From: Cellulomonas wangleii
GTDB lineage: Bacteria; Actinomycetota; Actinomycetes; Actinomycetales; Cellulomonadaceae
Direction of reading: 5' to 3'
DNA: 64,000 nt
Assembly (NCBI RefSeq): GCF_018388445.1
Contig: NZ_CP074405.1
Location: 744,001 to 808,000 of the forward strand
Position numbers and translations under genes: made by a program
Shown: positions 35,322 through 42,574 of the stretch, in pieces
Numbering within the stretch: position 1 is the stretch's first letter
Layout: every line of letters starts with the position of its first letter
Notes under the pieces: model-generated
What the model saw: only the letters and a program-made list of their open reading frames with translations
Database searches by the model: none
Told to the model about the DNA's origin: nothing

Positions 35322-35780
35322 TCAGGCGAGGACCACCGGACAGTCGTCCTCCCAGATCCGCGCCGCGGTGTCGCGGGCCGGGGGGAGGTCGGGGAACGCC
35401 TGCGACCACGTGTCCTGGATGTCGGCGCGGCGCTCGGCGCCGATCAGGTAGAACCCGAAGTTCACCACGTCGTAGCCCTTGACGTTCTCGCAGATCGCGC
35501 GCGCGCCGTCCCGCACGACGGTCACGTCGAGCGGCACCTCGTCGGGCCACCTGACGGTCACCGTCATCGTGTTGGCGAACCCGTCGAGGTGCGCGCCGAC
35601 GTGCGTCTCGTCGGCGTCCGGCAGCACCTCGGCCACGGCTTCCCGGACGACCTGGGTGATCGCGACGCCGTTCTCGTCGACCGGTGGCCCGAAAGCCTGG
35701 TCGCGCATGGCGCTGCAACCGCCGAGCACGACGGTCAGCGTGAGGGCTGCGGCGAGTGCGGCCACGGGGTGTCGTGCCAT
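35322..35780 (-). CDS. small lipoprotein of unknown function
   Basis: A 152-residue secreted lipoprotein: signal segment [17 protein letters not shown] with the lipobox Cys at about residue 23, then an Ala/Val-rich acidic domain with strands around TMTVTVRWPDEVPLDVTVVRDG and three further Cys. No family is recognised. The ATG at 35780 gives a good signal peptide; a start 26 codons upstream would bury it. It is convergent with the GntR gene (ten bases apart) and divergent from the urea carboxylase, so whether it belongs to urea use is unclear. Confidence 0.7.
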   Translation of the reverse strand: MARHPVAALAAALTLTVVLGGCSAMRDQAFGPPVDENGVAITQVVREAVAEVLPDADETHVGAHLDGFANTMTVTVRWPDEVPLDVTVVRDGARAICENVKGYDVVNFGFYLIGAERRADIQDTWSQAFPDLPPARDTAARIWEDDCPVVLA

Positions 35781-35930
35781 GGGTGTGCGGGTCCTCCGGG
35801 TCGGGTGGTGGGATCGCCCAACGTAGACGGGGGCCGCGCGCAGGTGCGCCGGCGACACCCTGCGCGCACGGGTGAAGCGGGCCTCCGGCTCCGCGCCCCG
35901 CGTCGGGTCCCGCAGCCCTCGCCCACGTGC

Positions 35931-35968
35931 GTAACCCCCCGTTCACACCTGTGCGCCTCCGGGGAAAC
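35931..35968. promoter_or_regulatory. candidate GlnR box upstream of urea carboxylase
   Basis: GTAAC at 35931, TTCAC at 35942 and GAAAC at 35964 fall on one 11-base register (the site at 35953 does not match). This is the half-site periodicity expected for GlnR, and matches the elements at urtA and ureA. Confidence 0.4.
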
Positions 35969-35978
35969 AGGGGCTTCC

Positions 35979-36010
35979 TACGGTCCGGATACCGGCACGT
36001 ATACACCGGC
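35979..36010 (+). promoter_or_regulatory. urea carboxylase promoter -10 and candidate GntR operator
   Basis: TACGGT (35979-35984) is followed by ACCGGCACGTATACACCGGC at 35991-36010, with GTATAC at its centre and ACCGGC flanking on both sides. The palindrome lies at about +8 to +14 of the predicted transcript. Confidence 0.45.
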
Positions 36011-36059
36011 ACGTCGACACACGGCCCGTGTGCACGCGGCCGCCGACCCGAAGGACGCC

Positions 36060-39000
36060 GTGTTCGACACCCTGCTCGTGGCCGACCGCGGCGAGATCGC
36101 CGTGCGCGTCCTGCGCACGGCGGCCCGGCTGGGCCTGCGCACGGTGGCGGTGCACACCGACGTCGACGCCGCCGCGCCGCACGTGCGCCACGCCGACGTC
36201 GCCGTACCCCTCGGCCCCGCCGACGCCTACCGGCACGCCGACGCGATCATCACGGCGGCGAGGGCCGCCGGTGCCGGGGCGGTCCACCCCGGGTACGGGT
36301 TCCTGTCCGAGGACGCGGGCTTCGCCGCGGCGGTCGAGGCGGCCGGGCTGGTGCTCGTCGGCCCGGCACCCGAGCACCTGGCGGTCTTCGGCGACAAGCA
36401 CCGCGCGCGTCGGGCGGCGCGCGCGGCCGGGGTCCCGCTGCTCCCCGGCAGCGGTCTGCTGAGCGACGTCGACGAGGCGCTGGCTGCGGCGGAGCGGCTC
36501 GGCTACCCGGTGATGGTCAAGGCCGTCGGCGGGGGCGGCGGCACCGGGATGCGGGCGTGCGCGACGCCGGCGGACGTGCGGACCGCCTGGGACGGTCTCG
36601 CCCGCCTGCCGGCGGCGCGCGGCGGCGTGCTCGTCGAGCGGCTGGTGCGCCGGGCACGGCACGTCGAGGTGCAGGTGTTCGGCGACGGCGCCGGCCGCGT
36701 CGTGAGCCTGGGGGACCGCGACTGCTCGCTGCAGCGCCGGCACCAGAAGGTGGTCGAGGAGGCCCCGGCGCCGGCGCTCGCCGACGACCTGCGCGAGCGG
36801 CTCGCCACGTGGGCGCGCGCCCTGACCGCGTCGGTCGGGTACCGGTCGGCCGGCACCGTCGAGTACGTCGTCGACGTCGAGCGGGGCCGGGCGGCCTTCC
36901 TCGAGGTGAACGCGCGGCTCCAGGTGGAGCACACCGTCACCGAGGAGGTCACGGGTGTCGACCTCGTCGGCTGGATGCTGCGCCTGGCCCGGGGCGACGC
37001 GGACCTGCGGGCCGAGCTCGCGGCGCTGCCCGACACCGGCCCGCCGCTGCGCGGGCACGCCGTGCAGGCGCGGGTCTACGCCGAGGACCCACGCCGCGGG
37101 CACCGGCCCGGCGCCGGGCGGCTCACGGCCGTGACGTTCCCGGCGGGGGTGCGGGTCGACACCTGGGCGGAGGCCGGGCAGGAGGTCACGACGCACTACG
37201 ACCCGCTGCTCGCCAAGGTCGTCGTGCACGGCGCCGACCGGGTGGCCGCGCTCGACGCCGCCGGTGCCGCGCTCGCGGGCACCGCCGTGCACGGGGTGGC
37301 CACGAACCTGCCGCAGCTGCGGGCGGCCCTCCGGCGCGACGACGTCCGCGCCGCCCGGCACACCACCGGGACCCTGGCCGAGGTCGTCGACGACGAGCCG
37401 TGGGTCGAGGTCGAACGACCCGGCCTGCTGACGACCGTGCAGGACTGGCCGGGCCGCGTGGGGCACTGGGACGTCGGGGTGCCGCCGTCCGGGCCGGTGG
37501 ACGACCTGTCGTTCCGGCTGGGCAACGCCGCGGTCGGCAACCCGGAGGGTGCCGTGGGCCTGGAGTGCACGCTGCAGGGGCCGCGGCTGCGGTTCAGCCA
37601 CGGGGCCGTCGTGTGCGTCACCGGCGCGCCCGCACCCGTGAGCGTGGACGGCGCGGCCGTGCCGCAGTGGGAGCCGGTCGCCGTGCCGGCCGGCGGTGTG
37701 CTCGACGTCGGGACGCCGCCCGGCCCGGGCCTGCGGACGTACGTGCTGGTGCGCGGGGGTCTCGACGCCCCGCGGTACCTGGGCTCGGCGGCGACGTTCG
37801 TGCCCGGGGGGTTCGGCGGGACGACGGGGCGTGCGCTGGTCACCGGGGACGTGCTGACGCCCGCGGACGGTCCCGCGGGGCCGACGGCCGCCGTGCCGCC
37901 GGACCTGCGGCCACGGTTCACGCACGCCTGGGAGCTGGCCGTCCAGGAGGGCCCGCAGCCCGCGCCGACGTACCTGATGCGCGCGGACGTCCGCACGCTG
38001 CACGACGCGACCTGGCGCGTGCAGGCGCACGCCGACCGGGCGGGGGTCCGGCTGACCGGCCCGCGGCTGCGCTGGGCACGGCCCGACGGCGGCGGGGCCG
38101 GTCTGCACCCCTCGAACCTGCACGACAACCCGTACTCGGTGGGGGCGCTCAACCTCTCCGGCGACACCCCCGTGCTGCTGGGGCCGGACGGGCCCTCGCT
38201 CGGCGGGTTCGTGTGCCCGGTCACGGTCGTCTCGGGGCACCGCTGGCGGATCGGGCAGCTGCGCCCCGGGGACACCGTGCGCCTGGTCCCCGTGACGGCC
38301 GCGGCACCCGCCGCGCTGCGCGCCCCCGCGGCGCGGGTGGCCGCGTCCGTGCCCGTGGACCTGCGCGCCGGGCAGGACGACGGCGACGACGGTGTGCTCG
38401 CGCGCGTGCCGCAGGACCCGACGGACCCCGTCGCGCGTCCCGGTCTGGTGTGCCTGCGCGGCGGGGACGACAACGTGCTCGTCGAGTACGGCCCGCCGGT
38501 CCTCGACCTGGGGCTGCGCCTGCGCGTGCACGCGCTGGGCCGGGCGCTGCGGGCGCGGGCGGTGCCCGGCGTCGTCGACGTCACCCCCGGGGTGCGGAGC
38601 CTGCACGTGCACGTCGACCCCGAGCGGCTGCCGCCGGCGCGCCTCGTCGACCTGCTCGTCGAGGTGGACGCGACCCTGCCCCCGACCACCGACATGGTGG
38701 TGCCCTCCCGGCGGGTGCACCTGCCGCTGTCGTTCGAGGACCCCGCCGTGGCGCAGGCCGTCGACCGCTACACCCTGGGGGTGCGGGCGCACGCGCCGTG
38801 GCTGCCGTCCAACATCGAGCTCGTGCGCCGCATGAACGGCCTGGCGGACGCGGACGACGTCCTGGCGACGATGCTCGCCGCCGAGTACCTGGTCCTGGGC
38901 CTGGGCGACGTGTACCTGGGCGCACCGCTGGCCGTGCCCCTCGACCCGCGGCACCGCCTGATGACGACCAAGTACAACCCCGCCCGCACGTGGACCGCCC

Positions 39001-39767
39001 CCGGCACCGTGGGGCTGGGCGGGCAGTACCTGTGCGTGTACGGCATGGACTCGCCCGGCGGGTACCAGCTGGTGGGGCGGACGCTGCCGGTCTGGGCGAC
39101 GCACGGCCCGGGACGCGGCCCGGAGCCCGGCGTGCCGTGGCTGCTGCGGTTCTTCGACCGGGTCGTCTGGGAGCCCGTCGACGCCGCCGAGCTGGCCGCG
39201 CAGCGGGCCGCGTTCGCGGCCGGGCGCCTGGACGTGCGCGTCGAGCAGGGCACCTTCGCGTACCGCGACCACCTGCGGATGCTCGACGAGCACGCCGTGC
39301 AGATCGCCGAGGTCGAGGCGCGGCGGGCCACCGCCTTCGCCGCCGAGCGCGCCGGGTGGGCGGCCGCAGGGGAGCTCGACGCGGACCGCGCGCCGGTGCC
39401 CGCGACGGTCGCGGACCCGTCCCCTGCCTCGCCGTCCGACCTGCCCGACGGCCACCTGCTCGTCGCGGCGCCCATGGTCGGGTCCGTGTGGCGGGTGGCG
39501 GCGGCACCGGGGCAGGACGTGCGGGAGGGTGACCCGCTCGTGGCCCTCGAGGCGATGAAGCTCGAGCTCGTGGTGCCGGCACCGGCCGCCGGCCGGGTGG
39601 TGCGGGTGCTCGTGGAGCCAGGTCAGCAGGTGGCGCCGGGCGCCCCGCTCGCCGTGCTGGCGGTGAGCCCGCGCCCCGACGACACCGTCCGGACGTCCTG
39701 CCGGGACGGACCGGGCCCGACCGCGGGGGACCTCCAGCCGACCCCTGGTTTCCCCACGAGCCCGTGA
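36060..39767 (+). CDS. urea carboxylase (biotin-dependent; 5-oxoprolinase/urea amidolyase family)
   Basis: This 1235-residue enzyme would carboxylate urea to allophanate using ATP, bicarbonate and biotin. Domain order: biotin carboxylase (about 1-440; GYGFLSEDAGFA, KAVGGGGGTGMRA, EVNARLQVEHTVTEEVTG), an AHS2/KipA-like domain (from about 449; RPGLLTTVQDWPG), an AHS1/KipI-like domain (from about 790), and a biotinyl domain with the carrier Lys in EAMKLE (about residue 1167). Start GTG 36060 has AAGGA upstream and directly gives FDTLLVADRGEIAVR; GTG 36030 is an alternative. No allophanate hydrolase gene follows. Some relatives use guanidine instead, but the urea context here argues for urea. Confidence 0.88.
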   Translation: MFDTLLVADRGEIAVRVLRTAARLGLRTVAVHTDVDAAAPHVRHADVAVPLGPADAYRHADAIITAARAAGAGAVHPGYGFLSEDAGFAAAVEAAGLVLVGPAPEHLAVFGDKHRARRAARAAGVPLLPGSGLLSDVDEALAAAERLGYPVMVKAVGGGGGTGMRACATPADVRTAWDGLARLPAARGGVLVERLVRRARHVEVQVFGDGAGRVVSLGDRDCSLQRRHQKVVEEAPAPALADDLRERLATWARALTASVGYRSAGTVEYVVDVERGRAAFLEVNARLQVEHTVTEEVTGVDLVGWMLRLARGDADLRAELAALPDTGPPLRGHAVQARVYAEDPRRGHRPGAGRLTAVTFPAGVRVDTWAEAGQEVTTHYDPLLAKVVVHGADRVAALDAAGAALAGTAVHGVATNLPQLRAALRRDDVRAARHTTGTLAEVVDDEPWVEVERPGLLTTVQDWPGRVGHWDVGVPPSGPVDDLSFRLGNAAVGNPEGAVGLECTLQGPRLRFSHGAVVCVTGAPAPVSVDGAAVPQWEPVAVPAGGVLDVGTPPGPGLRTYVLVRGGLDAPRYLGSAATFVPGGFGGTTGRALVTGDVLTPADGPAGPTAAVPPDLRPRFTHAWELAVQEGPQPAPTYLMRADVRTLHDATWRVQAHADRAGVRLTGPRLRWARPDGGGAGLHPSNLHDNPYSVGALNLSGDTPVLLGPDGPSLGGFVCPVTVVSGHRWRIGQLRPGDTVRLVPVTAAAPAALRAPAARVAASVPVDLRAGQDDGDDGVLARVPQDPTDPVARPGLVCLRGGDDNVLVEYGPPVLDLGLRLRVHALGRALRARAVPGVVDVTPGVRSLHVHVDPERLPPARLVDLLVEVDATLPPTTDMVVPSRRVHLPLSFEDPAVAQAVDRYTLGVRAHAPWLPSNIELVRRMNGLADADDVLATMLAAEYLVLGLGDVYLGAPLAVPLDPRHRLMTTKYNPARTWTAPGTVGLGGQYLCVYGMDSPGGYQLVGRTLPVWATHGPGRGPEPGVPWLLRFFDRVVWEPVDAAELAAQRAAFAAGRLDVRVEQGTFAYRDHLRMLDEHAVQIAEVEARRATAFAAERAGWAAAGELDADRAPVPATVADPSPASPSDLPDGHLLVAAPMVGSVWRVAAAPGQDVREGDPLVALEAMKLELVVPAPAAGRVVRVLVEPGQQVAPGAPLAVLAVSPRPDDTVRTSCRDGPGPTAGDLQPTPGFPTSP

Positions 39768-39768
39768 G

Positions 39769-39804
39769 CCCGTCCCACCCGTGGAACCCGTCCCACCCGT
39801 GGAC
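39769..39804. repeat. 18-base tandem repeat, two copies, directly after the urea carboxylase stop
   Basis: CCCGTCCCACCCGTGGA(A/C) occurs at 39769-39786 and 39787-39804, beginning two bases after the TGA at 39765-39767. It separates the carboxylase from the nickel permease gene. Confidence 0.8.
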
Positions 39805-39827
39805 CCCGCACCCGAAGGAGCACGACG

Positions 39828-40805
39828 ATGCACGTCCCCGACCAGTTCCTGACCGACCCGACCTCGGCCACCACCGCCGCCGTCGCCGGCACCGCCGTCG
39901 TGGCGGCGGCCCTGCGCGCGCGCCGCGACCGCGCGGGCGGCCCCCACCCGGCTCTCGTCGGCGCCACCACCGCCGCCGTGTTCGGCCTGCAGATGCTCAA
40001 CTACCCGGTGGGCGCCGGCACCAGCGGGCACCTCATGGGCGGTGCGCTGGCCGCCGCGCTGCTGGGCCCCGCGTGGGGCCTGCTGGCGGTGAGCGTCGTG
40101 CTGGTCGTGCAGGCCGTGGCCTTCGCCGACGGCGGTCTGACGGCGCTGGGGACCAGCACGCTGCTCATGGCGGTCGTCGGGACGCTGGTGGGCTGGGCGG
40201 TCGCGCGCGGTGTCGTGGGCGTGGCCCGCCGGCGCGCCCACGACCCCGACGTGCGCGTGCTGGGACCGGTCGCGGCCGCTGCCGGCGGTGCGGCCGGCGT
40301 CGTCGCCGCGGCCGCGGCCTTCGTCGGGCTGTACGCGGTCGGCGGGACGGTCGCGGTGCCGCTGGGCGTGCTCGCGGGGCAGATGCTGGGCGTCCACCTG
40401 CTGATCGGGCTGGGGGAGGCCGTGCTGACCGGCGCGGTCGTCGCGGTCGTCGTCGCGGTCCGGCCGCAGGTCGCGGCGCTGACGGCGCGGGGCGGCCGGC
40501 CCGCGCGGACCGGTGCGCTGCTGCCCGCCGGGCTGCTGACCGGCGTGGCCGGGCTGGCGGCGGTGGCGCTGTCCGCGGTCGCCTCGGCGGCACCCGACGG
40601 GCTCGAGGCCACCGCTGCGCGCACCGGGTTCGCCGGTGCCGCACGCGACCACGCGCTGGCCGGGCTCCCGCTGGCGGACTACGGCGAGGCCGGCGGGCTC
40701 GCCGTCGGAGTCGCGGGGGCGATCGGGGTGGTGGTCTGCCTGGTCGTCGCGGTCGCGCTCGCGGGCGCCGTCGCGCGGCCGCGAGTGGTCGCCGTCGGTC
40801 GCTGA
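39828..40805 (+). CDS. NikM/CbiM-type energy-coupling-factor metal permease, probably nickel, with fused PDGLE domain
   Basis: The 325-residue membrane protein starts MHVPDQFL (family MHIPDGFL; His2 binds the metal) and has GTSGHLMGGALAAALLGP and GQMLGVHLLIGLGEAVLTG, the CbiM/NikM core with about seven spans. A later segment with APDGLEATAARTGF (PDGLE domain, NikN/CbiN-like) and a final span are fused on. ATG 39828 has GAAGGAG upstream. Placed after urea carboxylase and near urease, it most likely brings in nickel for UreC. The T and A components of the ECF transporter are not adjacent and must be encoded elsewhere. Cobalt is the main alternative. Confidence 0.85.
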   Translation: MHVPDQFLTDPTSATTAAVAGTAVVAAALRARRDRAGGPHPALVGATTAAVFGLQMLNYPVGAGTSGHLMGGALAAALLGPAWGLLAVSVVLVVQAVAFADGGLTALGTSTLLMAVVGTLVGWAVARGVVGVARRRAHDPDVRVLGPVAAAAGGAAGVVAAAAAFVGLYAVGGTVAVPLGVLAGQMLGVHLLIGLGEAVLTGAVVAVVVAVRPQVAALTARGGRPARTGALLPAGLLTGVAGLAAVALSAVASAAPDGLEATAARTGFAGAARDHALAGLPLADYGEAGGLAVGVAGAIGVVVCLVVAVALAGAVARPRVVAVGR

Positions 40806-40808
40806 CCC

Positions 40809-40847
40809 GGCGGTGGACCGGGCGCACGCCGCGCCCGGTCCACCGCC
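40809..40847. terminator. strong bidirectional terminator hairpin after the nickel permease gene
   Basis: A perfect 17-pair stem: 40809-40825 pairs with 40831-40847 across a five-base loop (ACGCC). It lies between convergent genes and closes the urea island. No T-run. Confidence 0.8.
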
Positions 40848-40893
40848 ACGGCGTCCGCGGGTGGCGCGTCAGACGCGGCGTCGGACCGGGGCG

Positions 40894-41163
40894 TCAGCCG
40901 CGGCGGTCGCGGGCCGGGACCCGCAGGCCCGACGCCCGCAGCCGGCGCACCAGCTCGCGGGTGCTGACCGGCTGCGCGCCCAGGGTGACCAGGTCGTCCC
41001 AGCGCTCGACGGGGACGTCGTAGTGGTCGAGGTCGAAGGCCCGGCGCGGCAGGCCGGCCCGGGCCGCGAACGCGTGCAGCTCGCCGTACGAGGTGTCGCT
41101 CACGAGGTGACCCCACACGGTGCCGTGACGGGGCCACAGCGGCGGGTCGACGAGCACGGTCAC
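40894..41163 (-). CDS. DUF4031 family protein
   Basis: An 89-residue protein matching the small actinobacterial DUF4031 family: TVLVDPPLWPRHGTVWGHLV near the start, SDTSYGELHAFAARAGLPRR, and AFDLDHYDVPVERWDDLV. GTG at 41163 gives the family start; the longer open frame upstream has no support. Function is unknown; the dense His, Asp and Trp suggest a small binding or catalytic site. It is convergent with the nickel permease gene. Confidence 0.85.
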   Translation of the reverse strand: MTVLVDPPLWPRHGTVWGHLVSDTSYGELHAFAARAGLPRRAFDLDHYDVPVERWDDLVTLGAQPVSTRELVRRLRASGLRVPARDRRG

Positions 41164-41259
41164 CGGGCGAGGGTACGGCGTCAACGCACCACAGCCCCAC
41201 CGCGGGACCCGGCGTCCACAGCCCTGCCGGCGCGCCCGGGCCCGCGGTCGCGGCGCACC

Positions 41260-41265
41260 TAGCGT
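41260..41265 (+). promoter_or_regulatory. -10 box of the WXG100 gene promoter
   Basis: TAGCGT fits TANNNT and lies 63 bases before the ATG at 41329. A GGGAGGA ribosome site lies in the resulting leader. Confidence 0.4.
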
Positions 41266-41328
41266 CGGGGACGTGCCGTCGTCACGGTGCCGCGGCCCGC
41301 GGCAGCGACGGTGCACGGGAGGACGTCC

Positions 41329-41619
41329 ATGAGCAGGTACGAGGTCGACAGCGCACAGCTCGACGGGTCGGCGGCGGGCGTGCTCGCACGGTCCGCGAGC
41401 ATCCAGTCCGAGGTCGCCGCGATGCAGCGTCAGCTGACCGAGCTGCAGGCCACGTGGCGCGGCGGGGCCGCGGGCGCGTTCGGCGCCGTGGTGGGGGAGT
41501 GGAACGTCACGCAGGCGCGCGTCGAGCAGTCGCTGGCGCAGATCGCGACGGCCATGCAGGCCGCGGCCCGGACCTACGCCGAGGCCGAGGCCCATGCCTC
41601 GCGGCTCTTCACGCACTGA
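41329..41619 (+). CDS. WXG100 (ESAT-6-like) family protein
   Basis: A 96-residue helical-hairpin protein with the WxG turn in LQATWRGGAAGAFGAVVGEW and flanking amphipathic helices; length is exactly family-like. WXG100 proteins are usually secreted by type VII (Esx) systems as dimers. No EccC-type ATPase or partner gene is present, so it is an orphan here. ATG 41329 has GGGAGGA eight bases upstream; a start 14 codons earlier would add an unrelated segment. Confidence 0.9.
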   Translation: MSRYEVDSAQLDGSAAGVLARSASIQSEVAAMQRQLTELQATWRGGAAGAFGAVVGEWNVTQARVEQSLAQIATAMQAAARTYAEAEAHASRLFTH

Positions 41620-41633
41620 GAGCCGCCCCGGCA

Positions 41634-41662
41634 GGCGGGCGCACCGGTTCGGGGCGCCCGCC
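41634..41662. terminator. bidirectional terminator hairpin between WXG100 and HD genes
   Basis: GGCGGGCGC (41634-41642) pairs with GCGCCCGCC (41654-41662) across an 11-base loop, between convergent genes. Confidence 0.55.
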
Positions 41663-41695
41663 CGGCGGCCAGGACGCCGCGCGACGTGGCCGGAG

Positions 41696-42490
41696 TCAGG
41701 GCCGTCCGGTCCCCGAGGTGTGCGGCGTCGGGACGGACGGTGCCGCGTCCGGCGCGGCGGCGCCGTCCGCGGCCGGCGCGGCAGCCGCCGCGTCGGCGGC
41801 CTCGAGCCGGGCGATCTCCTTCTCCAGCCGCTGGAGCTCGGCCGACACGTTCTGGCGGGCGGGCTCCTCCCAGGGCTGGGCGAGCGGGCTCACGAACAGC
41901 GAGGGGCGGGCCAGCAGCTTGTGGAGGATGCGGATACGGGCGCGGACGTAGTCCTCGGTGGGCAGGTGGGCGTACTCGGCCCGCACGTCCTGCAGGTAGG
42001 CCTTGTACCGCTGGGGCTCGGTCGCGAGCATCGCGAGGTCCGCGTCGCAGAGCACCGCGCAGTCGGAGTCGGTGGGGTCCGGCGCGTGGCGGACGAGCGC
42101 CGAGACCAGCGCGGCGACCTTCCGCACGTTGCCCTCCGGGACCCCGAGGCCCGTGAGCTCCTCGCGGGCGAGGACAGCGCTGGCGGCCTCGTCCTCGCCG
42201 CCGCGGTTGGCGTACGCCTTGCCGTCGGCGGAGTCGAACACGGCGCCGTGGTACCAGGCGGCCAGCCGGACGAGCTCGGGGTGGTGCGCCTCCTCGTCCA
42301 GCTCGTCGACGCGCGCGAGCACGTCGACCAGGTGCCGCAGGTTGTGGAAGTGGCGCTCCGGCCGGGTCCAGCGGTCGAGCAGACCCTCGGCGGTACGCCG
42401 GATGTCAGGTGCGGGTGCGGTGCCGCCGGCTTCGACGACGTTCCTGGTGAACGCCGGGACGAGCCAGGCGGGTGCGTCTTGGACGCCCAT
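41696..42490 (-). CDS. predicted metal-dependent HD-superfamily phosphohydrolase
   Basis: A 264-residue protein of the HD-hydrolase family seen widely as a conserved hypothetical: RHFHNLRHLVDVLARVD (first His pair), LAAWYHGAVFD (HD-like motif), DEAASAVLAREEL, and CDADLAMLATEP. The C-terminal 50 residues form a Glu/Arg coiled segment then an Ala/Pro tail. Substrate is unknown; relatives may act on nucleotides. ATG 42490 lies after a nine-pair hairpin that may be a control element. Confidence 0.8.
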   Translation of the reverse strand: MGVQDAPAWLVPAFTRNVVEAGGTAPAPDIRRTAEGLLDRWTRPERHFHNLRHLVDVLARVDELDEEAHHPELVRLAAWYHGAVFDSADGKAYANRGGEDEAASAVLAREELTGLGVPEGNVRKVAALVSALVRHAPDPTDSDCAVLCDADLAMLATEPQRYKAYLQDVRAEYAHLPTEDYVRARIRILHKLLARPSLFVSPLAQPWEEPARQNVSAELQRLEKEIARLEAADAAAAAPAADGAAAPDAAPSVPTPHTSGTGRP

Positions 42491-42504
42491 GGATCAGCCT
42501 CACG

Positions 42505-42529
42505 ACGATGGCGAAGGAAGCGCCATCGT
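42505..42529. promoter_or_regulatory. inverted repeat just upstream of the HD-hydrolase gene
   Basis: ACGATGGCG (42505-42513) pairs with CGCCATCGT (42521-42529) around seven bases, ending 15 bases before the ATG of the minus-strand gene at 42490. It could be an operator or a leader hairpin. Confidence 0.35.
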
Positions 42530-42531
42530 AG

Positions 42532-42555
42532 CCACTCCCCCGCCCGGGGGAGTGG
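42532..42555. terminator. terminator hairpin after the sensor kinase gene
   Basis: CCACTCCCCC (42532-42541) pairs with GGGGGAGTGG (42546-42555) across GCCC, a ten-pair stem. It follows the stop of the minus-strand kinase gene at 42575. Confidence 0.65.
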
Positions 42556-42574
42556 TGGACCGCGGGTCGGGCAG

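Larger units (their letters stand above)
35781..36059. promoter_or_regulatory. divergent regulatory region upstream of urea carboxylase
   Basis: These 279 bases have no convincing gene. They contain 11-base-register half-sites (GTAAC 35931, TTCAC 35942, GAAAC 35964), a -10 box TACGGT (35979-35984), a GTATAC palindrome (35999-36004), and AAGGA (36051-36055) before the GTG start. The layout GAAAC, 15 bases, -10, then GTATAC copies that before urtA. The part nearest the lipoprotein gene shows no recognised element. Confidence 0.6.

Noticed and set aside
35781..36059. A guanidine riboswitch before the carboxylase
   Set aside because: I looked for the conserved ACR/GGR-type elements and paired stems and saw none; the leader after the predicted start is only about 70 bases.
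36060..39767. Annotating the carboxylase as guanidine carboxylase
   Set aside because: No carboxyguanidine deiminase or guanidine element is present, and the context is urea transport and urease; kept as an alternative only.
35943..40652. Very long minus-strand open frame (about 1569 codons) opposite the urea carboxylase and nickel permease genes
   Set aside because: It is a GC-driven antisense shadow: the peptide is dominated by Arg, Gly, Pro and His, has no domain, and the plus strand holds recognisable genes throughout.
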